In this document: one piece after another, positions 16,002 through 25,512 of the stretch
Layout of the letters: each line of letters begins with the position of its first letter
Position numbering within the stretch: position 1 is the stretch's first letter
Assembly (NCBI RefSeq): GCF_029760955.1
Contig: NZ_CP121682.1
Coordinates: 5,704,001-5,768,000, forward strand
Direction: 5' to 3'
Origin: Streptomyces cathayae
GTDB taxonomy: Bacteria; Actinomycetota; Actinomycetes; Streptomycetales; Streptomycetaceae
Length of the DNA stretch: 64,000 nt
Translations under genes and position numbers: made by a program
The notes under the pieces: model-generated
What the model was told of the DNA's origin: nothing
Databases searched by the model: none
The model's input: the letters and a program-made list of their open reading frames with translations, nothing else

Positions 16002-16802
16002 TCACGCGGCGACCGAGCAGAGTCCGCTCGTGTCCTGCCAGAAGCGGAACAGTTCCAGACCGCAGTACGTCTCGATCTTGTGGATGCCCAGGGCCGACAG
16101 GATCGAGTCGACCACGCCGAAGAACACGCCGTTCACCGCGGGCAGCCACAGCAGCGCGAACACGAGCAGCAGACCGAACGGCGCGATCGGCTCCACCTGC
16201 CGCCGGAACCCGTGTGACAGCCAGGGCTCGAACACGCCGTAGCCGTCCAGCCCCGGCACCGGCAGGAAGTTCAGAATCGCGGCCGTCACCTGGAGCAGCG
16301 CGAGGAACGCCAGCGCGAACCGGAAGGGGACCGGTACGCCGTCCAGCGCGCCCAGCCAGAACGGCGCCGTGCACACCGCCGCGAACAGGACGTTCGTCAG
16401 CGGGCCCGCCGCCGAGATCAGACTGTGCCGCCAGCGCCCCCGGATCCGGCCCCGCTCGATGAACACCGCCCCGCCCGGCAGACCGATGCCCCCCATGATC
16501 ACGAACAGCACGGGGAGGACGATGCTCAGCAGGGGGTGGGTGTACTTCAGCGGGTCCAGCGTGAGGTAGCCCTTCGCGCCGATCGAGATGTCGCCGCTGT
16601 GCAGCGCGGTGCGCGCGTGCGCGTACTCGTGCAGGCACAGCGAGACGATCCAGGCGGCGGTCACGAACAGGAACACGGCGAAGCCGGTCCGGTCCGCGAA
16701 CCCGGTCCAGGTGGCCCATCCCGCCACCGCCGTGACGGCCAGGATGCCCAGGAAGACGGGGCTGATCCTCCGGTCGCTGCGGCGGCTGGCGGCGGTGGTC
16801 AT
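16002..16802 (-). CDS. Site-2 protease-like M50 family membrane metalloprotease
   Basis: 266 residues counting from MTTAASRRSDRR; a longer reading has no homology. Membrane helices are visible throughout. The zinc motif HEYAHA (HExxH) lies near 60, and the second zinc segment NFLPVPGLDGYG (the N-x-x-P-x-x-x-L-D-G pattern) near 178. These are the hallmarks of the S2P family, with about five transmembrane segments. It cleaves transmembrane substrates within the membrane, often anti-sigma factors. No partner anti-sigma gene lies beside it. Confidence 0.85.
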   Translation of the reverse strand: MTTAASRRSDRRISPVFLGILAVTAVAGWATWTGFADRTGFAVFLFVTAAWIVSLCLHEYAHARTALHSGDISIGAKGYLTLDPLKYTHPLLSIVLPVLFVIMGGIGLPGGAVFIERGRIRGRWRHSLISAAGPLTNVLFAAVCTAPFWLGALDGVPVPFRFALAFLALLQVTAAILNFLPVPGLDGYGVFEPWLSHGFRRQVEPIAPFGLLLVFALLWLPAVNGVFFGVVDSILSALGIHKIETYCGLELFRFWQDTSGLCSVAA

Positions 16803-17056
16803 GGGGCTCCCTGGACTGCTCGTCGGGCGCACGGCGGCACGCGGGGCGGACTGCCCGACGGTACCGGGTGCACCCGGAAAACGTCTCGCGTCGGCCACCG
16901 GTTCCGGAGAGGGTGGGACGAGGGCGCCCGGCCCGCTCCCCGGCCCGACCCGCCACCGCCCGACCCGCCACCGCCCGACCCGCTACCACCCGGCCCCGAT
17001 CGGGCCACCGGGCCCGACCTGTGATCGCCCCCGCACCACCGGAGACAATGGACCCC

Positions 17057-20000
17057 GTGCGCTATCGCATCCTCGGCACCACCCAGGCACTCCGCCCCGA
17101 CGGCACCGCCGTCCCGGTCGGCGGGGCGCGGCTGCGCGCGCTGCTGACCGTGCTCGCGCTGCGGGCCGGCCGTACGGTGCCGGTGCGGCTGCTCGTCGAC
17201 GAGGTGTGGGACGGCGATCCGCCGGCCGACGCGACGGGGGCGCTGCAGGCGCTGGTGGGGCGGCTGCGCCGGGCGCTCGGCGCGGACGCGGTGGCCTCCG
17301 AGGACGGCGGCTACCGGCTCACGGCCGTGCCCGACGACATCGACCTGCACCGGTTCGAGCGGCTGGCCACAGATGGCCTGCGCGCGCTGTCCGACGGGGA
17401 CCCGGCCAAGGCGGGCGCCGTGCTCGACGACGCCCTCGCCCTGTGGCACGGGCCCGCCCTCGCCGACCTGCCCGACCGCACCGCGGAGGCGGCCCGGCTC
17501 GACACCCGGCGCCTGGACGCCCTGCGTGCCCGGCACGGCGCGGCCCTCGCCCTCGGCCGGGCCGGGCAGGCGCTGCCCGAGCTGACCGCCCTGTGCGACA
17601 GCCATCCGCTCGACGAACCCCTACAGGCGCTGCGGCTGCGCGCCCTGCGCGACGCGGGCCGCGGCGCGGAGGCGCTGGCCGCGTACGAGGAGGTACGACG
17701 GCTGCTCGCGGACCGCCTCGGCTCCGACCCCGGCAGCGAACTGCGCGCCCTGCACACCGAGTTGCTGAGCCCGGGCGCACCCGCACCGGACGCACCCGCA
17801 CCGGAGCCGCCGTCCAGGGCCCCCCGCCCGCCCGGCAACCTGCGGGCCCGGCTGACCTCCTTCGTCGGCCGGGAGGCCGACATCGAGGCGATCCGCCGTG
17901 ATCTCGCCGCCGCCCGGCTGGTCACCCTGCTCGGGCCGGGCGGGGCCGGCAAGACCAGGCTGTCGCAGGAGGCCGCCGAGGCCGTCCGGCAGCACAGCCC
18001 GGACGGCGTGTGGCTGGCCGAACTCGCCCCGGTCGACGACCCCGCCGACGTCCCCGAGGCGGTGGTCACCGCCGTCGGCGCCCGTGAGACCGTGCTGTAC
18101 GGCGCCGGCGCCGAGAGCATGCGGGCGGCAGGGGCCGACCGCGGTGACGACCCCCTGGACCGGCTTGCCGAACACTGCGGCAGGCGCCGCATGCTGCTCG
18201 TCCTGGACAACTGCGAGCACGTCGTGGACGCCGCCGCCCGGCTGGCCCAGGCCTTGCTGGAGCGCTGCCCCGGCCTCACCGTGCTCGCCACCAGCCGCGA
18301 ACCCCTGGGCATACCGGGGGAGTTGCTGCGCCCGGTGGAGCCGCTGCCGGAACCGGTCGCGCTGCGGCTGCTCGCCGACCGCGGGGCCGCCGCCCGCCCC
18401 GGCTTCCGCGTCGACGACGATCCGGAAGCCTGCGCGGAGATCTGCCGCCGGCTCGACGGGCTGCCCCTCGCCATCGAACTCGCCGCCGCCCGGCTGCGGA
18501 TGCTGACCCCGCGCCAGATCGCCGACCGCCTCGACGACCGCTTCCGGCTGCTCACCTCCGGCAGCCGCACCGCGCGGCACCGCCAGCAGACCCTGCGGGC
18601 CGTCGTCGACTGGTCCTGGGACCTGCTCGACGCGGACGAACGGGACGTGCTGCGGCGGCTGTCGGTCTTCGCCGGCGGCTGCGACCTCGCCGCCGCCGAG
18701 GCCGTCTGCGGACCGGTGGCGCTGGACGCGCTCGGTTCGCTCGTGGACAAGTCCCTGGTGGTGGCGGCCCCTTCGGGGGACGCCGGGATGCGCTACCGGC
18801 TGCTGGAGACGGTCGCCGAGTACGCGGCCGAACGTCTCGACGAGTCCGGACGGCGGACCGACGCCGAACGCGCACATCTGACGTACTACCGCGAACTCGC
18901 CCGGACCACCGACCCGTTGCTGCGCGGACCGGAGCAACTCGGGGCCATTCAGCGGCTGGAGCGCGAGTACGAGAACCTGCGCACCGCGCTGCGGCACGCC
19001 GTCGCCGCGCGCGACGAGCACGAGGCGCTGTGCCTGACGCTGTCGCTGGTCTGGTACTGGCAGATGCGCGACCAGCGGATCGAGGCCCGCAACTGGTGCC
19101 GTGAGGTCATGACGCTCGGACCGGACCCGTTCACCGAACCGGTGCGCCCCGCCGCCGCGTTGTGGCAGCGCTGCACCGACACCCCGCCGCCGCTGGCCGA
19201 CGAGGTGCTCGCCGAGGCCCGGCGTGGCGTGCACCTGGCCCACATGGCGTGCATGGACACGGAGCTGGACGACTGGCAGACCCCGCGGTCACAGCACAGA
19301 CTGCGCCTGATCGCCGCGGCCTACGAGCCCGGCCTGCCGCAGACCTGCCGTCCGCCCGGCACGTTCTGGGCGTTCTCCCTGATGCTGACCGGCAACATGA
19401 GCACACTGCGCACCGTCCTCGACGACAACGTCCGCACCTGCCGGCGGACGCCCGGCTTCGAGTGGGAGCTGGCCTCCACCCTGCAGATGCGGGCCAACCT
19501 CCTCGCCAACCGCAGCGACTGGGCGGGTGACGCGCGGCGCGACGCCGACGAGGCCCTGGAGATCTACCGGCGCCTCGGGGACGCCTGGGGCACCGCCGAG
19601 GCGCTCTCCGCGCGCGGAGAGGCACGCGAACGCGGCGGCGAGTACCGGCTCGCCGCCGCGGACTACGAGGCGGCGATCGAGTACGCCGAACACCTCGGGG
19701 CCCGCACCCAGGTGGCGGTGCTCACCGCCCGGCTGGGCAGCGCGCTGCTGGAGGCAGGTGACGAAGAGGAGGTGGAGCGCGGCGAGCGGCTGTTGCGCGA
19801 GGTCATCGACCTGCCGGGCGACGGGCACAACGAGGCGCTGCCCGCCGCCCGGCTCTTCCTGACCGGCTGGCTCGGCATGACCGGCCGGACCGCCGAGGCG
19901 CGGGTCCAGCTGCGGGCGCTGCGCGAGGAGTTCCGTCTCGCGCACTACGTCGTCTTCGACGCGTTCATCCTCGGGGCGGAGGGCTGGCTGGACATCGTGG

Positions 20001-20344
20001 AGGGGCACGACGAACAGGCGCTGGTCACCATCCGCGCGGCGCTCGCGCGTTCCGGCGATCCGCTGACCGTGGCCATCGCCTCCCACATGCGCGCGGCGTA
20101 TCTGACCATGGGCGCCACGGCACTGGCCGTGGTGGACGGCGGACGGCGCGCCCGGGACGCGGCCCGCTGCCTCGGCGCCGCCGACGCCCTGCTGCCGCCC
20201 GGCCATGTCACCGCCCGCATGGAGCGCGAGGTGCGCGCCCTGGCCGAACGGCGGACCCGGGCCGCCCTCGGCGACCCGGCCTACGAGGCCGCGTACGCCG
20301 AGGGCACCGCCCTCTCCCCGGAGAAGGCCGCCACCCTGGTCTGA
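17057..20344 (+). CDS. SARP/AfsR-like regulator with BTAD, NB-ARC and TPR region
   Basis: 1095 residues from the GTG at 17057, about 10 nt after GGAGAC; an ATG at 17048 is the alternative. An OmpR-type winged helix (about 1-95) and BTAD domain (about 95-245) make up the SARP core. After a Pro/Ala linker comes an NB-ARC ATPase: Walker A GPGGAGKTRLS near 292, Walker B LLVLDNCEHV near 380, and GLPLAIELAAARL near 480. The remainder is helical TPR-like sequence. This AfsR-like layout activates antibiotic or export genes. The divergent ABC exporter genes beyond its terminator are possible targets, but no biosynthetic cluster is visible. Confidence 0.88.
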   Translation: MRYRILGTTQALRPDGTAVPVGGARLRALLTVLALRAGRTVPVRLLVDEVWDGDPPADATGALQALVGRLRRALGADAVASEDGGYRLTAVPDDIDLHRFERLATDGLRALSDGDPAKAGAVLDDALALWHGPALADLPDRTAEAARLDTRRLDALRARHGAALALGRAGQALPELTALCDSHPLDEPLQALRLRALRDAGRGAEALAAYEEVRRLLADRLGSDPGSELRALHTELLSPGAPAPDAPAPEPPSRAPRPPGNLRARLTSFVGREADIEAIRRDLAAARLVTLLGPGGAGKTRLSQEAAEAVRQHSPDGVWLAELAPVDDPADVPEAVVTAVGARETVLYGAGAESMRAAGADRGDDPLDRLAEHCGRRRMLLVLDNCEHVVDAAARLAQALLERCPGLTVLATSREPLGIPGELLRPVEPLPEPVALRLLADRGAAARPGFRVDDDPEACAEICRRLDGLPLAIELAAARLRMLTPRQIADRLDDRFRLLTSGSRTARHRQQTLRAVVDWSWDLLDADERDVLRRLSVFAGGCDLAAAEAVCGPVALDALGSLVDKSLVVAAPSGDAGMRYRLLETVAEYAAERLDESGRRTDAERAHLTYYRELARTTDPLLRGPEQLGAIQRLEREYENLRTALRHAVAARDEHEALCLTLSLVWYWQMRDQRIEARNWCREVMTLGPDPFTEPVRPAAALWQRCTDTPPPLADEVLAEARRGVHLAHMACMDTELDDWQTPRSQHRLRLIAAAYEPGLPQTCRPPGTFWAFSLMLTGNMSTLRTVLDDNVRTCRRTPGFEWELASTLQMRANLLANRSDWAGDARRDADEALEIYRRLGDAWGTAEALSARGEARERGGEYRLAAADYEAAIEYAEHLGARTQVAVLTARLGSALLEAGDEEEVERGERLLREVIDLPGDGHNEALPAARLFLTGWLGMTGRTAEARVQLRALREEFRLAHYVVFDAFILGAEGWLDIVEGHDEQALVTIRAALARSGDPLTVAIASHMRAAYLTMGATALAVVDGGRRARDAARCLGAADALLPPGHVTARMEREVRALAERRTRAALGDPAYEAAYAEGTALSPEKAATLV

Positions 20345-20356
20345 GCCGGTGAGGTT

Positions 20357-20392
20357 CCCGGTACGGCGGGGTGCACGGCCCGGTACGGCGGG
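20357..20392. repeat. Two 14-bp direct repeats downstream of the SARP gene
   Basis: CCCGGTACGGCGGG occurs at 20357-20370 and again at 20379-20392, a 22-base period. A third, weaker copy (GCGGGTACGGCACC) follows. They lie in a very GC-rich, non-coding stretch between the regulator's stop and its terminator. Two-turn-spaced repeats can be regulator sites, but simple sequence expansion is equally likely. Confidence 0.35.
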
Positions 20393-20419
20393 TCGCGCGG
20401 TCCCGGGCGGGTACGGCAC

Positions 20420-20448
20420 CCGGTCCGCCGGGTCGCCCGGCGGACCGG
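20420..20448 (+). terminator. Terminator of the SARP gene
   Basis: CCGGTCCGCCGGG pairs exactly with CCCGGCGGACCGG around a TCG loop. It begins 76 bases beyond the regulator's stop and precedes the stop of the convergent ABC permease gene by about 125 bases. No T-run follows, as is usual in Streptomyces. Confidence 0.75.
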
Positions 20449-20573
20449 TGCGTTTCCCGGCACGGCACATCACCCGACCCGGTGGGCCGCTCGGCATGGT
20501 GAGCGGTCCGGCCCGGTGGAGCGCCCGCAGGGCCGGACGGCCGGACGGTGCGGGCCCGGGCGGTCAGCTCTTG

Positions 20574-21449
20574 TCAGCTCTTGGTGCGGAACTTGTGGAT
20601 CGCGATGGGTGCCATCACCGCGGTGATCCCCACCGACCAGGCCAGCGTCATCCACAGGTCGTGCGCGACCGGGCCGCCCACCATCAGCCCGCGGGCGGCG
20701 TCCGCCAGCGAGGACAGCGGGTTGTACTCGGTGAAGCTCTGCAGCCAGCCCGGCATCGACTGGGTCGGCGCGAAGATCGACGAACCGAACTGCAGCGGCA
20801 TCAGCACCAGGAAGCCCATCGCCTGCACCGACTGCGCGTTCTTCATCGCCACGCCCAGCGTGATGAAGATCCACATGAGGGCGGAGCCGAACACCACGGA
20901 CAGCCCCACGGCGGCGAACAGCCCCGGCCAGTCGGTGATGTCGAAGCCGACCAGGACACCGACGACCAGGAGGATCGTGGTGGCGATCAGCATCCGCAGG
21001 ATCTCGACCGCGATCTTGGCGAAGAGCACCGAGCCGCGGCCGATGGGCAGCGACCGGAAACGGTCCATGACCCCCGTGTTGAAGTCCTGGTTGAAGCCGG
21101 TACCCACCCCCATGGCCATGTTCATGCCCATCATGGCCATCAGGCCGGGCACGATGTACTGGACGTACGCCTCCTGCCCACCGCCCAGCGCCTGCCCGAT
21201 CGAGCCGCCGAAGACGTACACGAACAGCAGCGTGAAGACGATCGGGAACAGCACGGCGTCGAACATGGACTCCGGGTCCTGCCGGATCCACAGCAGGTTG
21301 CGGCGGACCAGCGCGCCGGTGTGGCGCAGATGGGAACGGAGCGGGATACGGCCGTCCGCGCCGGTCACGGGGGCCGGGCCGGCCACATCGGCCGATCCGG
21401 GCGCGGCGGGCGCGTCGCCGGAAGGGGTCACGGTCGTCGCGGAACTCAT
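20574..21449 (-). CDS. ABC-2 type exporter permease (DrrB-like)
   Basis: 291 residues with six hydrophobic segments after a hydrophilic N-terminus of about 45 residues. The sequence carries ABC-2 permease features: NLLWIRQDPESMFDAVLFPIV before the first spans, then GVMDRFRSLPIGRGSVLFAKI and PLSSLADAARGLMVGGPV near the C-terminus. It forms the membrane part of a drug or lipid efflux ABC transporter together with the ATPase gene upstream. Its ATG overlaps the ATPase stop by four bases (ATGA), so the two are translationally coupled. Confidence 0.9.
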   Translation of the reverse strand: MSSATTVTPSGDAPAAPGSADVAGPAPVTGADGRIPLRSHLRHTGALVRRNLLWIRQDPESMFDAVLFPIVFTLLFVYVFGGSIGQALGGGQEAYVQYIVPGLMAMMGMNMAMGVGTGFNQDFNTGVMDRFRSLPIGRGSVLFAKIAVEILRMLIATTILLVVGVLVGFDITDWPGLFAAVGLSVVFGSALMWIFITLGVAMKNAQSVQAMGFLVLMPLQFGSSIFAPTQSMPGWLQSFTEYNPLSSLADAARGLMVGGPVAHDLWMTLAWSVGITAVMAPIAIHKFRTKS

Positions 21450-22471
21450 GCGGCGGCCTCCTCGTGGGTCTCGGCGGACAGGGCGTCCTGCGGGGCACCG
21501 GCACGGTGGCCGGTGAGGGACAGGAACACTTCGTCCAGGCTGGGCAGTTCGGTGGTGATGGAGGCGAGGGTGAGACCGCGCGCGGTGACGGCTCCGACCA
21601 CCGCGGTCAGCTGCTCGTCACTGAGGATCGGGACCAGCACGGCACCCCGCTCGGTGTCCACGGCCGCGCTTGCGAGCCCGGTGATGCCCAGGCCGTCGAG
21701 AGCGTCGGCGAGCGGGCGCAACTGGAGCGGATCGGCCGGACGGACACGCAGGGTACGGCCGCCGACCCTGGCCTTCAGCTCCTCGATGCCGCCGCTCGCG
21801 ATGACCTTGCCGCGGTCCACGACGGTCAGCTCGGAGGCGAGCTGCTCGGCCTCCTCCATGTACTGGGTGGTCAGCAGCACCGTCACCCCGTCCCCGACCA
21901 GCCGCCTGACCTCGACCCACACCTCGTTGCGGGTGCGCGGGTCCAGTCCGGTGGTCGGCTCGTCCAGGAACAGCACGGTCGGCCGGCCGATCATCGAGGC
22001 GGCCAGGTCCAGCCGGCGCCGCATACCGCCGGAGTAGGTGGCCGCCGGGCGCCGGGCCGCCTCGGTGAGCGAGAACCGCTCCAGCATCCCGTCGGCGCGG
22101 GTGCGGGCCTCCTTGCGGGGCAGGTCGAGCAGCCGGCCGATCATGTAGAGGTTCTCCCAGCCGGAGAGCTTCTCGTCCACGGAGGCGTACTGCCCGGTCA
22201 GCCCGATCACCCGGCGCAGCTGCCGGGGCTGGCGGAGCACGTCGTAACCGGCGACGGTGGCCCGGCCGGCGGTCGGGGCGAGCAGGGTGGACAGGATCCG
22301 TACGAGGGTCGTCTTGCCGGCCCCGTTCGGTCCGAGCACCCCCATCACGGTGCCCTCGCGGACCTCCAGGTCGACACCGTCCAGCGCCTTGGTCTCGCCG
22401 TAGTGCTTGACCAGCCCCCGCACGCTGACGGCACTGCCCGCGCCCCCGGAGTCGTTGTCGTTTCGCGTCAT
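21446..22471 (-). CDS. ABC exporter ATPase (DrrA-like)
   Basis: 341 residues from MTRNDNDSGG (an upstream frame extension has no homology). Walker A is GPNGAGKTTL near 48-57, the ABC signature YSGGMRRRLDLA near 140, Walker B VLFLDEPTTGLD near 160, and the H-loop in TTQYMEEAEQLA near 193. A C-terminal regulatory region typical of DrrA-type daunorubicin-resistance ATPases follows (RVRPADPLQL..., LPSLDEVFLSLTGH). It powers export with the coupled permease. The pair lies back-to-back with panB and faces the SARP regulator across its terminator. Confidence 0.9.
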   Translation of the reverse strand: MTRNDNDSGGAGSAVSVRGLVKHYGETKALDGVDLEVREGTVMGVLGPNGAGKTTLVRILSTLLAPTAGRATVAGYDVLRQPRQLRRVIGLTGQYASVDEKLSGWENLYMIGRLLDLPRKEARTRADGMLERFSLTEAARRPAATYSGGMRRRLDLAASMIGRPTVLFLDEPTTGLDPRTRNEVWVEVRRLVGDGVTVLLTTQYMEEAEQLASELTVVDRGKVIASGGIEELKARVGGRTLRVRPADPLQLRPLADALDGLGITGLASAAVDTERGAVLVPILSDEQLTAVVGAVTARGLTLASITTELPSLDEVFLSLTGHRAGAPQDALSAETHEEAAA

Positions 22472-22556
22472 GCCCCCGAGACTGTCACCCCCCACTGACA
22501 AACCCCCGACAGACCTCCGACAGGAACGGAAAACCTTGTCGGCGAGGGGCCGGCTT

Positions 22557-22625
22557 TCAGCCCGTCCGGCGTTTGAGGACGAGGCCGTCCAGGCCGAAGG
22601 GGGTCTGGGGGCGCAGCCCCCAGAA
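22557..22625. repeat. Dispersed Streptomyces intergenic repeat
   Basis: The stretch from GTCCGGCGTTTGAGGACG through CTGGGGGCGCAGCCCCCAG matches a short interspersed sequence that recurs in intergenic regions of many Streptomyces genomes. The 3' part folds into a hairpin (CTGGGGG with CCCCCAG). It sits between the DrrA-like gene start and panB's terminator and likely adds to transcription termination. The recognition is from memory of related genomes. Confidence 0.55.
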
Positions 22626-22633
22626 GGGGGGGG

Positions 22634-22672
22634 CGACGGCCCGCCGATTGGGGGAAGACCGGCGGGCCGTCG
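22634..22672 (-). terminator. Terminator of panB
   Basis: CGACGGCCCGCCG (22634-22646) pairs fully with CGGCGGGCCGTCG (22660-22672) over a 13-base loop. It lies 28 bases beyond the panB stop on the minus strand. The dispersed repeat hairpin follows directly, giving two stem-loops in tandem. Confidence 0.8.
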
Positions 22673-22700
22673 TGGTGCGGCGTTGGCTCAGCGGCAGCAC

Positions 22701-23576
22701 TCAGTGGACGGAGTGCTCCTCCTGCGGGAACGTTCCGCCGACGACGTCCTCGGCGAAGGCCTTCGCCGCGCCGCCCATGACCTCCCGCAGGTTCGCGTAC
22801 TGCTTGACGAACTTCGGCACCCGGCCGCCGGTCAGCCCGAGCATGTCGGTCCACACCAGTACCTGCGCGTCGGTCCCGGCCCCCGCGCCGATCCCGACGG
22901 TGGGGATGTGCAGGGTCCGGGTCACCTCGGCGGCCAGCTCGGCCGGCACCAGTTCCAGTACGACGGCGAAGGCGCCCGCGTCCTGCACGGACTTGGCGTC
23001 CCGCAGCAGCTGCTGCGCGGCCTCCTCGCCACGCCCCTGGACGCGGTAGCCCATGGCGTTCACGGACTGCGGGGTCAGGCCGATGTGCGCCATCACCGGG
23101 ATGCCGGACTCGACCAGCAGCTCGATCTGCCGGTGCGAGCGCTCACCGCCCTCCAGCTTGACGGCGCCGACACCGGCCTCCTTCACCAGCCGGGTCGCCG
23201 AGCGCAGTGCCTGCACCGGCCCCTCCTGGTACGAGCCGAAGGGCAGGTCGGCGACGATCAGGGCGCGCTGGGTGCCGCGGACCACGGCGGCGGACAGCAT
23301 GGTCATCTCGTCGAGGGTGACGGGCACGGTGGTCTCGTACCCGAGGTGGCAGTTTCCCGCGGAGTCGCCGACGAGCATGACCGGGATGCCGGCCTCGTCG
23401 AAGACGGACGCGGTCGCCGCGTCGTAGGCGGTGAGCATGGGCCACTTCTCGCCGCGTTCCTTGGCGAGGGCGATGTCGCGGACGGTGATACGGCGGGTGC
23501 CCTTGCCTCCGTACAGCGCCTTGCTGCCGTCGGAGGGGACTGCCTTGCCAGTCTGGGCAGCCGAAAGCTGCGTCAT
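22701..23576 (-). CDS. panB: 3-methyl-2-oxobutanoate hydroxymethyltransferase
   Basis: 291 residues. It transfers a hydroxymethyl group from methylene-tetrahydrofolate to 2-oxoisovalerate, the first step of pantothenate and CoA synthesis, in the cytoplasm. Visible signatures: ITVRDIALAKERGEKWPMLTAYDAA near 32-56, the Mg-binding LVGDSAGNCHLGY, KLEGGERS, the active-site region AHIGLTPQSVNAMGG-like stretch (AHIGLTPQSVNAMGY), and IPTVGIGAGAGTDAQVLV. The N-terminal 28 residues are an extension usual in Streptomyces. It is monocistronic here, with its own terminator, and no panC or panD adjoins. Confidence 0.95.
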   Translation of the reverse strand: MTQLSAAQTGKAVPSDGSKALYGGKGTRRITVRDIALAKERGEKWPMLTAYDAATASVFDEAGIPVMLVGDSAGNCHLGYETTVPVTLDEMTMLSAAVVRGTQRALIVADLPFGSYQEGPVQALRSATRLVKEAGVGAVKLEGGERSHRQIELLVESGIPVMAHIGLTPQSVNAMGYRVQGRGEEAAQQLLRDAKSVQDAGAFAVVLELVPAELAAEVTRTLHIPTVGIGAGAGTDAQVLVWTDMLGLTGGRVPKFVKQYANLREVMGGAAKAFAEDVVGGTFPQEEHSVH

Positions 23577-23777
23577 TGCAACGGCTCCTAACACGTCATC
23601 TCGAGGCGCCCTGACGGCGTCCCCGGATCCCCTCCATGGTGGCATTCCGAGCGGGCCGGTGCCTAGAGCAGGGTCGGGGCCCGGGACGGGCGCCGTCGGT
23701 TCCGCGTGACCGGCGGGGTGGGCAAAGCCCCGCGAAAGGCGGCGCAATGCCCCGGCAAGGTCTCGGCAAAAGGGTTT

Positions 23778-23800
23778 CGATACGAGACGGTCTCGTATCG
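23778..23800. promoter_or_regulatory. 23-bp perfect palindromic operator upstream of the MFS-TetR genes
   Basis: CGATACGAGAC (23778-23788) and its exact reverse complement (23790-23800) flank a single G. It ends 21 bases before the ATG of the MFS exporter. A TetR-family repressor encoded just behind the exporter is the natural candidate to bind it, giving substrate-inducible efflux. Confidence 0.8.
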
Positions 23801-23821
23801 GAACGGTCCTACGGTGGCCGT

Positions 23822-25411
23822 ATGACTTCTCCCGCCGCCCCGGCCCGCCGGATACCGGAACACGTGCACCGGCGCCGCTGGGTGATCCTCGGCGTGCTCA
23901 TCCTGAGCCTGCTGATCGTCGTCCTGGACAACTCGATCCTGAACGTCGCCATCAAGACGATCTCCACGCCCGCTCCCACCGGCCTGGGCGCCACGCAGAG
24001 CGAGCTGGAGTGGGCGATCAACGCCTACACGCTCGTCTTCGCGGGCCTGCTGTTCACGGCGGGCCTGCTCGGCGACCGGATCGGCCGCAAGAAAGTGCTG
24101 CTCGGGGGCCTCGCGGTGTTCGGCCTCGGCTCGGCGCTCGCCGCGTTCTCCGGCACCCCGGCGGAGCTGATCGGCTTCCGCGCGGTGATGGGACTGGGCG
24201 CCGCGTTCGTGATGCCGGCGACACTGGCCGTGCTGATGAACGTCTTCGAACGCGAGGAACAGCCGAAGGCCATCGGCATCTGGGCGGGCGGGGTGGGCCT
24301 CGCCATCGCGATCGGCCCGGTCACCGGCGGACTGCTCCTGGAGCACTTCTGGTGGGGCTCGGTCTTCCTCGTCAACGTGCCGATCGTGCTGACCGCCCTC
24401 GCCCTGATGCTGTGGCTGGTGCCGGACTCCCGCGACCCGGACCCCGGCCGGATCGACCCCGTCGGCGTCTCCCTGTCCGTGGTCGGTCTGGTCCTGCTGG
24501 TCTACGGCATCATCAAGGGCGGCCAGCTCGCCGACTTCACCGACGCCACCGTGCTGGCGACCATCGGCGCCGGCTTCGCCGTGCTCACCGCGTTCGTGGT
24601 GTTCGAGAAGCGCAGCACGCACCCGTCCATCGACATGGCGTACTTCAGGAACAAGGTCTTCTCGGCCTCGATCGTCGCGATCGCGCTGGTCTTCTTCGCG
24701 CTGCTGGGCGTGATGTTCTTCGCGGTGTTCTACACGCAGAGCGTGCGCGGGTACACGCCGCTGGAGACCGGTCTGCTGATGCTGCCGCTGGCCGCCGCGC
24801 AGATGATCTTCGCGCCGCGGGCCCGGCTGCTGGTGGACCGCTTCGGCAACCGGGCGACCACCACCGGCGGCATGCTGCTCCTCGCGGCGATGCTCGCCGG
24901 GTTCGGCCTGTTGGACGGGGACACGCCGATCTGGATCCTCGAGGTGATCTTCTTCCTGATGGGTGCCGCCATGGCGAACATCATGACGCCGGTCAGCGTC
25001 GTGATCATGCAGACACTGCCGCGGGAGAAGGCGGGTTCGGCCTCCGCGCTCAGCAACACCTTCCGCCAGCTCGGCGGCGCCCTGGGCATCGCCGTCCTCG
25101 GTTCGGTGCTGTCCACCGCGTACCGCTCGCACATCGAGGACAAACTGGTCCTGCTGCCGCCGGGCCTGCGCGAGTCCGCCGGTGAGTCCATCGAGGCCAC
25201 CCTGGGCGTCGCCGCCCGGCTCGGCCCGCGCGGTGACGCCCTGGTCGGACCGGCGAACGACGCGTTCCTGCACGCCATGCACGTCACGGCACTGGGGGGA
25301 GCGGGCGTCGCGCTGATCGGCGCGATCGTCGTCGGGCTGTTCCTGCCGGGCCGGACACCGGTGCCCGAAGGGGACGAGAAGAAGGAGGAGTTGGTGTCGA
25401 CGCGGGAGTGA
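23822..25411 (+). CDS. MFS drug exporter, DHA2 family (EmrB/QacA type, 14 TM)
   Basis: 529 residues with 14 predicted spans. Motif C-like and motif A-like elements are visible: [13 protein letters not shown] in TM1 region (the D-x-T/S-I-x-N-V-A-L pattern of DHA2), [14 protein letters not shown] (motif A) and [14 protein letters not shown] (motif C, antiporter family). It should be a proton-driven exporter of lipophilic drugs or the strain's own metabolites. The TetR-type regulator gene follows; the operator palindrome lies at its promoter, so the exporter is probably repressed by it. Confidence 0.92.
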   Translation: MTSPAAPARRIPEHVHRRRWVILGVLILSLLIVVLDNSILNVAIKTISTPAPTGLGATQSELEWAINAYTLVFAGLLFTAGLLGDRIGRKKVLLGGLAVFGLGSALAAFSGTPAELIGFRAVMGLGAAFVMPATLAVLMNVFEREEQPKAIGIWAGGVGLAIAIGPVTGGLLLEHFWWGSVFLVNVPIVLTALALMLWLVPDSRDPDPGRIDPVGVSLSVVGLVLLVYGIIKGGQLADFTDATVLATIGAGFAVLTAFVVFEKRSTHPSIDMAYFRNKVFSASIVAIALVFFALLGVMFFAVFYTQSVRGYTPLETGLLMLPLAAAQMIFAPRARLLVDRFGNRATTTGGMLLLAAMLAGFGLLDGDTPIWILEVIFFLMGAAMANIMTPVSVVIMQTLPREKAGSASALSNTFRQLGGALGIAVLGSVLSTAYRSHIEDKLVLLPPGLRESAGESIEATLGVAARLGPRGDALVGPANDAFLHAMHVTALGGAGVALIGAIVVGLFLPGRTPVPEGDEKKEELVSTRE

Positions 25412-25512
25412 CGGCCGAAGGGGTGGTGGGCCGGCCGCCGGACACCGGGGAGAATCGTCCCGGCCGGTCGTTCCGGCCGATCGTCCCCGGCCCACGGAAA
25501 GGACGCAGCGAC

